This document shows positions 21,201 to 31,269 of a DNA stretch of 64,000 nt, piece by piece. The notes under the pieces are model-generated. The model was given only the letters and a program-made list of their open reading frames with translations. It was not told where the DNA came from and ran no database searches. The DNA is from Panopea generosa (Eukaryota > Mollusca > Bivalvia > Adapedonta > Hiatellidae). Made by a program: the position numbers and the translations under genes. Each line of letters opens with the position of its first letter. Within the stretch, counting starts at the first letter, position 1. Location: the NCBI GenBank assembly GCA_029582155.1, contig CM055911.1:49250901-49314900 (forward strand), written 5' to 3'.

Positions 21201-22742
21201 CTGAGGTCTTCCTCCACCAGTAAACTGGATATGTCATATATATCGTGAAATGTGTTAAAAATGGCGTTAAAACCCTTTCAAAAAAGAAATAATAATACAA
21301 CAAAATATTTATTATTTGTTAAATAGCCTAAACAATTTGTTTTTCCTTTCTACAGAGTATGAGCGGAAATACGGTCGCATTCAACCTGGGTCTATTGTTA
21401 TGATGAACTCGGGCTGGTCACAGAAGTATCCTAGTCCCGAATTGATGTTCAATACCCAATATATAGATAATGCAACAACTTTTCGGTTCCCTGGCTTCGG
21501 TATTGATGCTTGTGTTATGCTGTTACAAGAACGGCAGGTAAAATATGTTAAGAGAATACACACTCTAATATCCAATGCATTGTATCAGCCATTCATTAAC
21601 ATTCATAAAAAGAATTATATACCTTGGTTACTTTTATTTACACTGTCTCGTATTATGACGTGATATCTCGGGAAGAGCGAGATCGGATAATTCCGTACAC
21701 CTGACTTAATCTCAAGTGACAGTTATAAGCTCCTAAATAAATATCCTATGATATGACAACGAGAAAAAGAGCTTGGTTTGATTACGTAATAATGATATTT
21801 AAGCTTTCCAGTGGCGATGTTTGCTACTGACCGTTCCAATATGGCGTGTCGAATTCTCAGTAAAACAGACACGGTTAATTTCCTTATTCTTTGCTTCCAA
21901 TAGAAACTATTAATACAATGTTATAAACATGGAAACCAAACAGGAATACTACAATTTTTTCGGGAATTGATCTAAATTCAGGATTGTTTAACACTAAAGC
22001 ACTATTTAGTATGTTTATACATACGTCGTCTATTTCTAAATATCACCGATTTGTGTTACATTTACCGCATTTATGATCGCTTTTGTACTGTATATAAATG
22101 TGTAATGAGATACACATATTTGTAATTACTGTTATCGTTTTTCAGAAATGGCCGCATCAGAGAAAATGGATTATAAAGGACAACTATAGAGGCATTCTCA
22201 GCTTCATAACTATTTGTGTTTTCTGTACACCCACTTGATGTTTATAATTAGCTTTTATTTCGAAGAGTTTTGCCAAACACGCATGGATTCTTGTCTATCA
22301 GTTATACATTACTTGACTAGCATTTATTGTGTGTGTGTTTTTATTTCAGACAACAAACTGTGGTTAGTATGTGAAACAAAGCCCTGATACTGTATGTTCT
22401 GCATTTTAGGTAAGTGTGGTCGGTGTAGATACATCTTCGGTCGACATTTCCACCTCTTTTGAATTCGAATGTCACCAGTACCTGCAGCATAACAATATAC
22501 CCTTGCTTGAGTATGTCGCCAATCTTGACAGCATCCCACCTAACGGTACCACTATAATGCTGGGGGCAATGAAAGTACGTGGAGCAACAGGGGCACCAGT
22601 AAGAGTGTTGGCATTCATCGACGATGACGAAGATAAAGTAACAAGAGACTCCGGCAGCATTAACACCAGCGGGGTTCTTCTGACCGTTTTCCTGTGCCTG
22701 TTAGCTGATGTAAACACAAACACGTACCTCATTTCTTTGTAA
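15050..22742 (+). CDS. Secreted Cyclase-family metal-dependent hydrolase, copy 2, 4 exons
   Basis: Exons 15050-15246, 20220-20413, 21356-21537 and 22410-22742 give a 301-aa protein. Same family and domain order as copy 1: signal peptide (MENHKMFTLVLFVILVTMDT), VDLSHTLDETAPKWP, HMGTHMDAPSH (His77, His81, Asp83, His87), YGRIQPGSIVMMNSGW, GVDTSSVD, ECHQYL (His213) and a hydrophobic tail suggesting a GPI anchor. ATG 15050 directly follows a consensus acceptor (CACGTAG), so a 5'UTR intron is likely and the start codon would open the coding exon; Met6 (15065) aligns with the copy 1 start. Introns hold a pentamer array, a decayed retroelement, a splice-donor repeat and a SINE. No disabling mutations are seen, so both tandem copies look functional. 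Confidence 0.88.
15340..15810 (+). repeat. Pentanucleotide array (TAGTG)n in intron 1 of hydrolase copy 2
   Basis: GTGTGGT-type variants lead into about 35 near-perfect TAGTG units (15640-15810). It sits about 100 bp after exon 1, matching the position of the (GGGCA)n in copy 1. Confidence 0.95.
16060..16649. other. No gene recognised (intron 1 of hydrolase copy 2)
   Basis: AT-rich intronic sequence with no supported feature. Confidence 0.4.
16650..16997 (-). mobile_element. tRNA-derived SINE, minus strand
   Basis: The tRNA-like head (about 16924-16997) reads on the minus strand GTGGTCTAGTGGTAGAGCGT with B box GGGTTCGATCCCC. A body of about 270 bp follows toward 16650. The acceptor and T stems pair poorly and there is a long non-tRNA body, so a SINE is favoured over a tRNA gene. 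The open frame at 16665-16877 is SINE body read antisense. Confidence 0.72.
17000..17889. other. No gene recognised (intron 1 of hydrolase copy 2)
   Basis: AT-rich, no open frame or repeat that I can assign. It may include decayed 5' parts of the adjacent retroelement. Confidence 0.4.
17890..18320 (+). pseudogene. Non-LTR retrotransposon reverse transcriptase, N-terminal part (decayed)
   Basis: Translation gives SYDSLITDKPERANLLNGFA, the usual pre-RT tDxexKAxxLNxfF motif, then SGKATGTDGINN (RT GKATGPDGI box). After frameshifts comes VP*GLILGSLLFLININE (the VPQGSILGPLLFLIYIND box). Order and spacing fit one RT with several breaks. It inserted in, or decayed within, intron 1 of hydrolase copy 2. 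Confidence 0.82.
18560..19270 (+). repeat. ~58-bp minisatellite derived from the RT thumb motif
   Basis: About 12 units contain TACATCTACTGTCAGACC and TTCATTAGAGTACGGTGACA. One frame of each unit reads TSTVRPSLEYGDII, the RT motif just before the C-terminal domain, and the array sits exactly where that motif belongs in the element. Units of about 55 and 58 bp shift the frame between copies. Confidence 0.88.
19270..19890 (+). pseudogene. Non-LTR retrotransposon RT C-terminal remnant
   Basis: Broken frames continue collinearly after the array: VKIQNEAARI (RT IQNxAARIVTG box), GLGFLELAHINKTN (LGWxxLxxRR region) and KYDIRKYFYLGTRKARI. The open frames 19472-19657 and 19654-19887 are pieces of this remnant. 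Confidence 0.65.
20220..20413 (+). CDS. Hydrolase copy 2, exon 2 (metal-binding motif)
   Basis: The acceptor is GCATTTTAG (AG 20218-20219). The exon encodes MAAGAIEFYEHMGTHMDAPS and continues to DDIH. Donor C|GTAAGT at 20414 is the first of three identical donors spaced 75 bp apart. Only this one keeps frame into exon 3 without passing the stop at 20449-20451. Confidence 0.88.
20402..20640 (+). repeat. 75-bp repeat containing the exon 2 splice donor, hydrolase copy 2
   Basis: GACATTCACCGTAAGTCAGT occurs three times, with donor G at 20414, 20489 and 20564, exactly 75 bp apart; a decayed fourth unit follows. The first is the genuine exon 2 donor. The unit contains 12 nt of coding sequence, the donor and intron start. 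Confidence 0.95.
21058..21295 (+). mobile_element. tRNA-derived SINE in intron 2 of hydrolase copy 2
   Basis: The head CTAAGGCGCCGTCTCAAGAT with B box GGTTCGAGTCC is followed by a body with CAGTCTGAGGTCTTCCTC and a tail TATGTCATATATATCGTG ... AATGGCGTTAAAACC. Related pieces occur at 2150-2335 (head), 30820-30905 (head, minus) and 38925-39025 (tail). Confidence 0.82.
21356..21537 (+). CDS. Hydrolase copy 2, exon 3
   Basis: The acceptor is TTTCTACAG (AG 21354-21355) and the donor CAG|GTAAAA at 21538, weaker than in copy 1. The exon encodes YERKYGRIQPGSIVMMNSGW through LLQERQ. Confidence 0.87.
22410..22742 (+). CDS. Hydrolase copy 2, exon 4
   Basis: The acceptor is GCATTTTAG (AG 22408-22409). 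The exon encodes VSVVGVDTSSVDIS through APVRVLAFIDDDED, then a linker and a hydrophobic C-terminus, with the stop at 22740-22742. Confidence 0.88.
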   Translation, partial: VSVVGVDTSSVDISTSFEFECHQYLQHNNIPLLEYVANLDSIPPNGTTIMLGAMKVRGATGAPVRVLAFIDDDEDKVTRDSGSINTSGVLLTVFLCLLADVNTNTYLISL

Positions 22743-22985
22743 AAGACGTGTAGATATCAAATGTATTCCACAGAGCTTCCTGTATATGTTTAAGATAATG
22801 TTATTATATATTCACTTTACAGTCAATGCAACAACATCTATTTGCATACAGTCATATTTTTACCTGCACACGTATAAACTAATGCGTATAGAGCGATATA
22901 TTCATTTTTATTACTGTCAATGTGAACGTGTAGGCAATAATTTAAGCATTTTCCTCTTGTATAAATCAATTCAATATAAATGATC

Positions 22986-22991
22986 AATAAA
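22986..22991 (+). promoter_or_regulatory. Polyadenylation signal AATAAA, hydrolase copy 2
   Basis: A canonical AATAAA about 245 bp after the stop codon, in sequence that aligns with the copy 1 3' region, where it is not preserved. Use is inferred from position only. Confidence 0.5.
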
Positions 22992-23339
22992 AACAAAACG
23001 TCGGTTGGAACCGCGTGCTACACAGACAGACCAAAACAATAGGTGAAATCATATAACACTCTGTGTAAATAAATGAGTTTATTTTTAAAGACTGATTACA
23101 ATTATATTTGCATGCTCATTCTTTATTTACATAAGTTGCCGGTGACATTCTATGACTGTGTAGATTTGTGTGCGTAAAAGCCAAATGACAAAAGTTGCTT
23201 TGAATTGTGATCTTCTATATAGCGACATTGCGAATCTCAGTACAAAGCTAACATTTATATCTTGGATGCATTACACATGCTTATTTGAGATTCACATTTA
23301 AGAATTAAATGTCGTTTGCTAAATTGATGAACTCACATT

Positions 23340-23640
23340 TAACACAAGCAAAGTAAATGAATCCTTAAGTGGTTCACATGAACTGCGTTCGTTAAGTGTA
23401 CTAAGTTCATATCTAATGAACATTTATCGAAATAGTTCATATCTAAACACCACCATGTCCTGTTCCGCACTTGTCTAGAACCAGTTAGTGTAGGATTAAG
23501 TATACTGTAACTTTGAAATTTGCAACCGTATATAAGGTTTTTAATGATCGCATTTTTCGGTGACGCTGTAAACAAATAACGTAGTAATACGTGGAATGCG
23601 AAAACTTGGTGATTTTACCAACGTTATGTGCAGTTTTTAA
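23340..23640. repeat. Dispersed repeat, copy a (partner at ~59740-60090)
   Basis: The stretch 23570-23630 matches 60025-60085 in the same orientation (GTAATACGTGGAATGCGAAA versus GCAATACATAGAACGCAAAA, then TTGGTGATTTTACC). No coding content is seen and the boundaries are uncertain. Confidence 0.55.
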
Positions 23641-23990
23641 TAACCTCAAATCTAAGATCACGAACCAATGAAATTACTGGAAATTTTTTTTGGAGGGCGT
23701 TGGAATGTTGCTTAAGTTAATCAACGGAGCTGTCAATGATACGGCTTTTGTTAACTGCCTGTTGCTTGTTGACGTCACAAACCGATATAAAAATGAGGTT
23801 TTTGACATCATTATCAATCGCGAACTCAAGTACTGGTAAATGTATGCCCGAAACTAAATATGAACGTGCATGAGCATGAGTTCATTTGAAAATAAATGAA
23901 TATATATATAGATATAGGAATATACAATGTAAATATTTGTCCATATATATTGTTATGCAGATATTCATATAATTGTATAAATATATAGTT

Positions 23991-24190
23991 CGGCCTGAAA
24001 CTATTGCATCTTACTTTACGAAAAGTTTTCAGGTGAAAGAAATAACTACTTTCTTAGTTACAATTTTTACCAAATTAACAGTAAACGTAGATTGAAATAT
24101 CAGTTAGTATTACAATTGTAATAATAATCTTGAAAAACATCTATTCCAATAAATAAAGAAGAACTTCAGTTAGAATAGTTTCACGCTGAA
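23991..24190. mobile_element. MITE, TGAAACTATT terminal inverted repeats, copy 1
   Basis: Left CGGCCTGAAACTATTGCATC is mirrored by right AGAATAGTTTCACGCTGAA. It is about 200 bp and AT-rich. A second pair with the same termini lies at 24780-25192. Confidence 0.7.
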
Positions 24191-24557
24191 TTAATTATTG
24201 CATGTGATAGTATTGCAAGTTTTAAAGCAGTCAGGCAAGATCTTCATTATTTAATGTAATAACTAGTTAATATATATATATGGTCTTTCTTCTCTCTTCA
24301 TCAAAATTGCGCATAAAATATTTACTGATGGATATAACGGTGTTTTTTTAAATATCTGAATAATTTATATAATACCAAAAATGAATATGAATATAAACTA
24401 ACAAGTTTGTCCTTACTTCTTTAAACAAGAAAACACATTAAATGATTAATAAAAAAAGATTAAAAACATTGAAATATTGTGATATAACATTGTTATGTTG
24501 ATACAAATGTTATACTTATTTGTTTATCTATAGTGTTTTGAGTATTACTACTGTATC

Positions 24558-24635
24558 TCGAGGGGTGAATGCGAAAAAGGTCTATGTGCATATAAATAAA
24601 GATGCACTTAGACCTTTTTCGCTTTCACCCCTCGA
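24558..24635. repeat. Near-perfect inverted repeat: 34-bp arms, 10-bp loop
   Basis: The left arm 24558-24591 (TCGAGGGGTGAATGCGAAAA...) and right arm 24602-24635 are complementary with two mismatches, around loop ATAAATAAAG. It could be a hairpin RNA, a minimal foldback element or an extruding palindrome. Confidence 0.9.
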
Positions 24636-24779
24636 TCTGTACATAACCAATTGTTTCATTAGTTATACTGTAGAAGAAAAACTTTTTAGAGTATGAGCTT
24701 GTTATTCATTGCAGAATATATTTCAAACTATGAAAGTATGTTAGTTACAATATATTATTTTTTTAATATATAACAAAGT

Positions 24780-25192
24780 GTTTAGTGTGAAACTATAGTA
24801 TCTGCTGGTGTTGTTCCGATTAATTGATTAATCACTAAATTGTTACACTGTCACAATTGTTGATAATAAAATTTTATTCTTAGATTACTTATACTAAATA
24901 TTATATACGAGTTGTTGTTCTTCCTTATCACTAACGCTGATTGGACGAAAATTAAGTCAGGTAACTTACTCCTGGGACCATTTCGAGTTATTACATATAG
25001 AAATCCTATTATAGATTAATCGCGATTATAATTGCTAATCGATCGTTGTAAATACAATATTTTCTCACTAATCATTTTTTTTTCTATTTGTCACTGATAT
25101 TTTTTTCTGTAATGTATCTACAGAAAAAAAAGTCATTATGTAAAAAGTGATTTTTGGTGAAAATCTCAGATACAATAGTTTCACGCCGGACC
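24780..25192. mobile_element. MITE, TGAAACTATT terminal inverted repeats, copy 2
   Basis: Left GTGTGAAACTATAGTATCTG and right CAGATACAATAGTTTCACGC (then CGGACC) are inverted. The right end matches the left end of the 23991 element, confirming one family. Confidence 0.7.
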
Positions 25193-25531
25193 TTCAATAT
25201 GTATGTAATATTTTTCTAGATATTTTACATTCTAACTTGAACTTGATCAAAATGTATGAAATAAAATTATATAACATGTTATCTATACTATTTATATGCA
25301 TAGGAAGATAAAGGTAATTATTCTGCCTGTTATTTTTATCTTTGTGCTTATATCAGACATCAGAAACGGTACAGAACACCTGCCATGCATATTTGACGTG
25401 TGCATGCATTGCCAACTTATATAAAGGGTACTATTCACTTTACAAATGCATATTTTTCTCGCTTCTACCAAGATAATTACCAGATAAAAGTTCATTTAAA
25501 ATATATTTTCTGTCGTAACTATTTACCTTAC

Positions 25532-25673
25532 CTGGACTTCGTTCAGTTCGGATGAACGTTTCCTTATGTTATCTGATTTATTTTTATAGACACCGGTTCA
25601 AACTGTAATTAGCGCGCAATACACAGTAAATTAGTACTTTGTTTGCTGTTTAACCGTACTAAACGCAGCCCTG
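25532..25673. mobile_element. MITE, GGGCTGCGTTCAG terminal inverted repeats, copy 3
   Basis: Left CTGGACTTCGTTCAGTTC and right GTACTAAACGCAGCCCTG are inverted; same family as 8885-9034 and 12122-12277. Internal AATTAGCGCGCAATACAC matches the first copy. Confidence 0.75.
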
Positions 25674-25834
25674 AAAAACGACATTTACAACAGTACATTT
25701 AAAAGATCAAGAAAATTTCTGTAGTCTATAACTATTCCACTAGTCTATTCTTTACGTAGTTTTCTCAATCGTAGTTAAGCAGAAGGTTTGAACGTCTCAC
25801 ACACCAATTAATTATGCACTGTACTACATATAGA

Positions 25835-25925
25835 GACATGCACTTTTGGAACACTCTTATTTCTTGGGCGTAATAATCTTACTACCTTCATGTAAGGGAG
25901 GTAATTCTTTAGTGAGACCTACAAC
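25835..25925 (-). repeat. Short, internally deleted copy of the GGGAGGTAATT dispersed repeat
   Basis: It joins the two ends of the ~460-bp repeat seen at 40137-40605 and 58283-58745: TAGAGACATGCACTTTTGGA directly precedes CATGTAAGGGAGGTAATTC. The central part is missing. Confidence 0.75.
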
Positions 25926-25929
25926 TGTA

Positions 25930-26012
25930 ACTAAATGATGTGATGTTCTTATCGAGAATCGAATCCACTATTTATCGAACAGGAGGCGGTTGTTCTACCA
26001 CTACACCACTGC
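25930..26012 (-). mobile_element. tRNA-like sequence (SINE head or tRNA pseudogene)
   Basis: The minus strand reads GCAGTGGTGTAGTGGTAGAA and later GGATTCGATTC (B box). T-stem pairing is imperfect, so it is not called as a tRNA gene. Confidence 0.5.
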
Positions 26013-26240
26013 TTTGGAAACAAATATGTAATCAATGTTGTATATGGAGCAATGTACCTTCATTGGTCCTCGCTTAGAAAAAGAATAAAAGATGATAACT
26101 CTTTTATTATTGCTATTATATTTAAATCAAGCTACTACTTTTAAATTGTGTTAATATCTTATATGGTCCGCAGATATTTGTTCATGATTCATATCATCTT
26201 GGGGGAGAATCAATTCAATTTTGGGTACACTACTAAACAA

Positions 26241-26296
26241 TCTCCACAACCGACCGGCAGGAAAGGGCACCTTTTTACCGAATGAGAGCGAATCAT
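26241..26296. repeat. Dispersed repeat fragment (CCACAACCGACCGGCAGG core), second copy
   Basis: Matches 93-150; no coding content. Confidence 0.6.
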
Positions 26297-26299
26297 AAT

Positions 26300-27700
26300 C
26301 TACTACTCATACTACCCACTTGTCTCTATGCGAATATAACATAATATTGAAAGAGCAGGACATACACAAGTATTGGTCTATGATGGTCAAACGAGATGAT
26401 GAGAAAAGGTGTTATTGGAATAAGATATTTATTTGCCGGTATTTGATACCAATAACAAAACATCAAAAAAAATTTCTCAGAGTCAATAAATTTACTAGAG
26501 AACCTGGAAAAGTTGCCTCTTAATTTACAAATATGAAAATGTTACATCAGAAATTGTGTACATACTACATCATAATTTGCTTCTTTTACATATGAATTTG
26601 TTTAACTGTTACAATGAAATAAAAAAATACCCCCATTTATTTGGTCAGTCATAAATGCCTCTCAATCTCTGGGCTATCTCAAGAGCACATTGTCTCTCTT
26701 TAGTTGTTCAAGGAGGAATATCCCATTAAAAATATTTTCGAAATCAGTAGTATAGTTGGTATAGTCCATACATTCGTCAAATGTCATTAGGTAAAACTCA
26801 ACTAAGGTCGAATAATACGCCATTTAAATGGGGACGTCAAAAAGGCTGAATATGGCCATCATATACATATATGTTATATTTACCGCTGAGAAAAATACAT
26901 CTTCACATTGGAAATTGCTTCTAGTGTCATTATATACTAATTATACCACTGATTTCGAAAATAATTGAAAAGGTATACTCCTCCATAACTAGAATAAAGA
27001 ATATATTTCAATGTAGGAACTTAAGTGTGGTCCACTAAAGTTCATCAGTATCGTGTTCTGACGATACCAAGACGCTTAATTGATATATGAATCATAAGTG
27101 TTTATGGATTTCTGTTCCGCATTTATGAAAAGTTCATAAACTTTATAAATTTGATATAAACTAGAAAAAGAAGAATGTATGATGTAGTGTTGAGATGAAC
27201 AGGTTAGTAATTGTTTTATATTACATATATTAACTATCAAAACACTAGTCTTGGTGTCATGTTACATCGGACGAAACTAGGGGTCATTCTGAATTTCATT
27301 CAAATGGTCAAACATTTTTTTTTTACCATCTGACTGAATAATGCATGAAAGCAACTTATTTAGAACTTACTTATTTATATATTATTCAAAGTTCATTGTT
27401 TATAATACTACATTTTTTTTCTGAGTAATAGTTTTTCAAACTATGACTTTGGTGGAAGCTAAGAAATATGTTAAAATTACAATACAATTTAGATCTACTT
27501 CTATATCCATGGTGGTACTTTTTCAAAATAAGCCTTTTTGTTATGTTTCTTTGTGTTTGCTAGTTAATATGTTGACCATCTCTAGTTTAGATGTTCATAC
27601 TTAATTTCGTTGCCATATTTCTGTTTTCTAATTTACAAAGCATATTTTGATTTTTTTTCTCCTTCTTGGGCATACTTAGCGTTTGAACTTGTTTTAGCGG
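26300..27700. other. No gene recognised
   Basis: AT-rich. The open frame 26320-26523 has no recognisable family features or supported splice context. Confidence 0.4.
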
Positions 27701-27704
27701 TGTG

Positions 27705-29165
27705 TTCTTGAAAAATGTCAGGTGGCGGATTAGTTGTTCTGTTAAGTTGAGAAAATACATAATATGTCAGGTGGCGGGTTAGCTGTTCCGTTCAGTTGGG
27801 AAAACACCTAAAGTATCAGATGACGGGTTAGCTGTTCCGTTATGCTGCGAAAATACATAAAATGTCAGGTGGCGGGATAGCGGTTCCGTTCAGTTATGAA
27901 AAATCATAACATGTCAGTTGGCGGGTTAACCGGTTCGTTCAGTAGAAAAAATACATTAAATGTCAGGTGGAGGACTAATTGTTCCGTTCAGTTGAGAAAA
28001 TACATAAAATGTCAGGTGGCAGGTTAGTTGTTCCGTTCAGTTGAGAAAATACATAAAATGTGACGTGGAGGACTAACTGTTCCGTTCAGTTGAGAAAATA
28101 CATAAAATGTCAGGTGGCAGGTTAGTTGTTTCGTTCAGTTGAGAAAATACATAACATGTGACGTGGAGGACTGACTGTTCCGTTCAGTTGAGAAAATACA
28201 TAAAATGTCAGGTGGCAGGTTAGTTGTTCCGTTCAGTTGAGAAAATACATAAAATGTCAGGTGGAGGACTAATTGTTCCGTTCAGTTGAGATAATACATA
28301 AAATGTGACATGGAGGACTGACTGTTCGTTCAGTTGAGAAAATACATAAAATGTGAGGTGGAAGACTGATTGTTCCGTTCAGTTGAAAAAATACATAAAA
28401 TGTCAGGTGGCAGGTTAGTTGTTCCGTTCAGTTGAGAAAATACATAAAATGTGAGGTGGAGGACTAATTGTTTCGTTCAGTTGAGAAAATACATAACATG
28501 TTAGGTGGCGGGTTAACTGGTGCGTTTAGTTGAGAAAATACATAAATTGTCAGGTGGCAGGTTAGTTGTTCCATTCAGTTAAGAAAATACATTAAATGTC
28601 AGGTGGAGGACTAACTGTTCCATTCAGTTGAGAAAATACATAAAATGTCAGGTGGCAGGTTAGTTGTTCCGTTCAGTTGAGAAAATACATAAAATGTGAC
28701 GTGGAGGACTAACTGTTCCGTTCAGTTAAGAAAATACATAAAATGTGACGTGGAGGACTGACGTTCCGTTCAGTTGAGAAAATACATAAAATGTCAGGTG
28801 GCAGGTTAGTTGTTCTGTTCAGTTGAGAAAAAAAATAAAATGTGAGGTGGAGGACTAATTATTCCGTTCAGTTGAGATAATACATAAAATGTGACGTGGA
28901 GGACTGACTGTTCCGTTCAGTTGAGAAAATACATAAAATGTGAGGTGGAAGACTGATTGTTCCGTTCAGTTGAGAAAATACATAAAATGTCAGGTGGCAG
29001 GTTAGTTGTTCCGTTCAGTTGAGAAAATACATAAAATGTGAGGTGGAGGACTAATTGTTTCGTTCAGTTGAGAAAATACATAACATGTTAGGTGACGGAT
29101 TAACTTGTCCGTTTAGTTGAGAAAATACCTAAATTGTCAGGTGGTTGGTTAACTGTTCCATTCTG
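27705..29165 (+). repeat. ~48-bp minisatellite (TGTTCCGTTCAGTTGAG core)
   Basis: About 30 tandem units share TGTTCCGTTCAGTTGAGAAA and ATACATAAAATGT. Two unit types, GGTGGCAGGTTAGT and CGTGGAGGACTAAC, alternate and suggest a two-unit higher-order pattern. The core GCGGGTTAGCTGTTCCGTT also forms the array at 47575-47905 and the ends of the MITEs at 46950 and 49104. Confidence 0.95.
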
Positions 29166-29865
29166 ATATCTTACAAGAAACTGTGCAATAAAACAATCAA
29201 AATAGACCTTATTACTGTATTCTCAAACTTTGATGTCACTAAACCATTTATTTCATAAACATTTGCTCATAAACACTGTTTTCACCAGATATTCCAAATG
29301 TAATGTCAAGTTTAATAACAAAGAAAAAAAAATAATCTCAAAAAATTGCCACATAATTATCATATCACTTAATGCTTTAAAATTTATCATGTGTGGAGGC
29401 AGTGACTGATTTGATACCAATTAGAGAATACTTATAGTGTCTGGTTGATATCGTATTATATCCAGCCTAAACTGTTTTATTATAAAATAGTATATAATAA
29501 AAGAAACAACAGAACGGAGGATAACTTTTTAACAGAAATTTATATCTGTTTACTTATATAGGAGCGTATAATGAAGCACATTAAAGGTTTCTTACAATAC
29601 TCAATAAAATAGGCTATAAAAATCATTTTTATATCATATATGATAAAATGTTTACTATACGTGTTTTCAGACCAATATCTGGCTTACAATAATCGCCATA
29701 TCGACTTGCCAATGGATATCTAGGACCAACTATAACAATAAAAATTCGTTTGTTAAAGTTAATTTGTTTTCGGCTCGGCTATTTAATGTTAAATTAAATA
29801 AAACACCCAATCCAATGTTTATGATATAGTTTCAAAAGAGGTGAATTTGCAATAAGAATTTTTTT
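29165..29865. other. No gene recognised
   Basis: AT-rich spacer; nothing assignable. Confidence 0.4.
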
Positions 29866-29869
29866 AGTA

Positions 29870-30220
29870 GTATAGTGTAGTGTAATGTAATGTAGTGTAA
29901 TGTTAGGTGATGTAGTATAGTGAAGTGTAATGTAATGTAGTGTAATGTAAGACGATGTAGTGTAGTGTAGTGTAATGTTAGGTGATGTAGTATAGTGAAG
30001 TGTAATGTAGTGTAGTGTAGTTCAGGGCAGGACAGGACAGTGCAGGGCAGATATAGGGTAGGGCAGGACAGGGCAGGAACTGACAGGGCAGTGCAGAGCA
30101 GGTCAAGGCAGGACAGGGAATGACAGGGCAGGGAAGGGAATGACAGGGCAGTGTAGAATAGGACAGGACATTGGAGGGAGTGACTGGGCAGTGCAGGACA
30201 GGGCAGGGGAGTACAGAGTA
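29870..30220 (+). repeat. Composite pentanucleotide array, (TAGTG/TAATG)n then (GGGCA)n
   Basis: TAGTG-type units (29870-30025) pass directly into GGGCA/GGACA-type units (30025-30220). These are the two pentamers found separately in intron 1 of the two hydrolase genes. The 137-aa minus-strand open frame here is a repeat translation. Confidence 0.92.
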
Positions 30221-30666
30221 GGCGGAAATATTTTATCCAACCCAATCATGTGGTCACGGTACTGTCTTACATAATGGGATATATGCAGAATTGTAAAGAC
30301 GAAATTGTGACAAGAGAAACATTCCTAAGTGTAAGTTTACAGTATCTTTACACATTTATCCAATAGGTCGGAACTACGCAAACAAATGTGTATATAATAT
30401 CCCCATGTCTACCTAACCGCACTTGACAGCTTTTGGGTAACGTTTCTAATTACATGACTGCAAATTTAAATATCAACATATACTCGTATAAAAATCTACA
30501 TATTGCAGCTCGCATTGTGAAATAATCAGATAGCGAATGATACTAACAAAGCAAAACAATTTTTGTTGTTAATAGAAATATACCTAGCTACGATAACATT
30601 TGCGTGTTTTTCATTTAGTTACATTAGTTGCTTGCGACATTAATGTGGAGAGGTCTCACAATTGAA

Positions 30667-30688
30667 AGGGGGGGGGGGGGGGGAGGGG
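30667..30688 (+). repeat. Poly(G) tract
   Basis: A run of about 17 G, then AGGGG. No associated gene. Confidence 0.8.
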
Positions 30689-30819
30689 ATTTGCAGACAA
30701 TTTCATGTAATATATGGCATAGTCAGTTTCATTGACGGAGAGAATAAGAAATAAAGCTGAAAAGAACCACTGTCCTTCCGCAAGTAACTGACAAACGTTT
30801 TAAAATAAAGTTTATGCAG

Positions 30820-30905
30820 CCAGCAGGTTCGAACCTACGGCCTTAGCGGTGATAGGTAAGTGATCTAGAGACGGCACCTTACATCACTTGGTTACAGAGG
30901 ACCCT
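30820..30905 (-). mobile_element. SINE head, minus strand
   Basis: The minus strand reads GATCACTTACCTATCACCGC and GTAGGTTCGAACC, matching the head of the SINE at 21058. The body is not evident, so it is truncated. Confidence 0.7.
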
Positions 30906-31269
30906 TTTCTAGAATACATTGCACATTGTTCGCGTAAACTTTAAACGATCTTATCCGCCACTTTGAAAATTTTAGTACTAAAATCGACACATCTTTTTTA
31001 TTAGCGAAACACAAAGACTGTAAGAATAACATTATTTCATGTGTATAGTTTTGCTGACAATACTTTGTATTTCTTTTTTTATTTCTAGATCATAGTCATA
31101 AGTTAAACCCGTATTGATCTTTATCATAACATAAGCTATCTCCAATATTGTATCAACATTAATGCACTTTATCATATGCGCCAGTGTTCATTTGGTATAT
31201 TTAAAGTTCATTGGACCATGGTGCGGGTGACCAGGAAGTTGTTAGATTATATTTGTATGCCATAAGTGT

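Noticed and set aside
27705-29165. Regular direct repeats resembling a CRISPR array
   Set aside because: Units are contiguous without unique spacers, the host is a eukaryote and no cas genes exist; it is a minisatellite.
29832-30245. 137-aa minus-strand open frame rich in Leu, Pro, Cys
   Set aside because: Translation of the composite pentanucleotide array.
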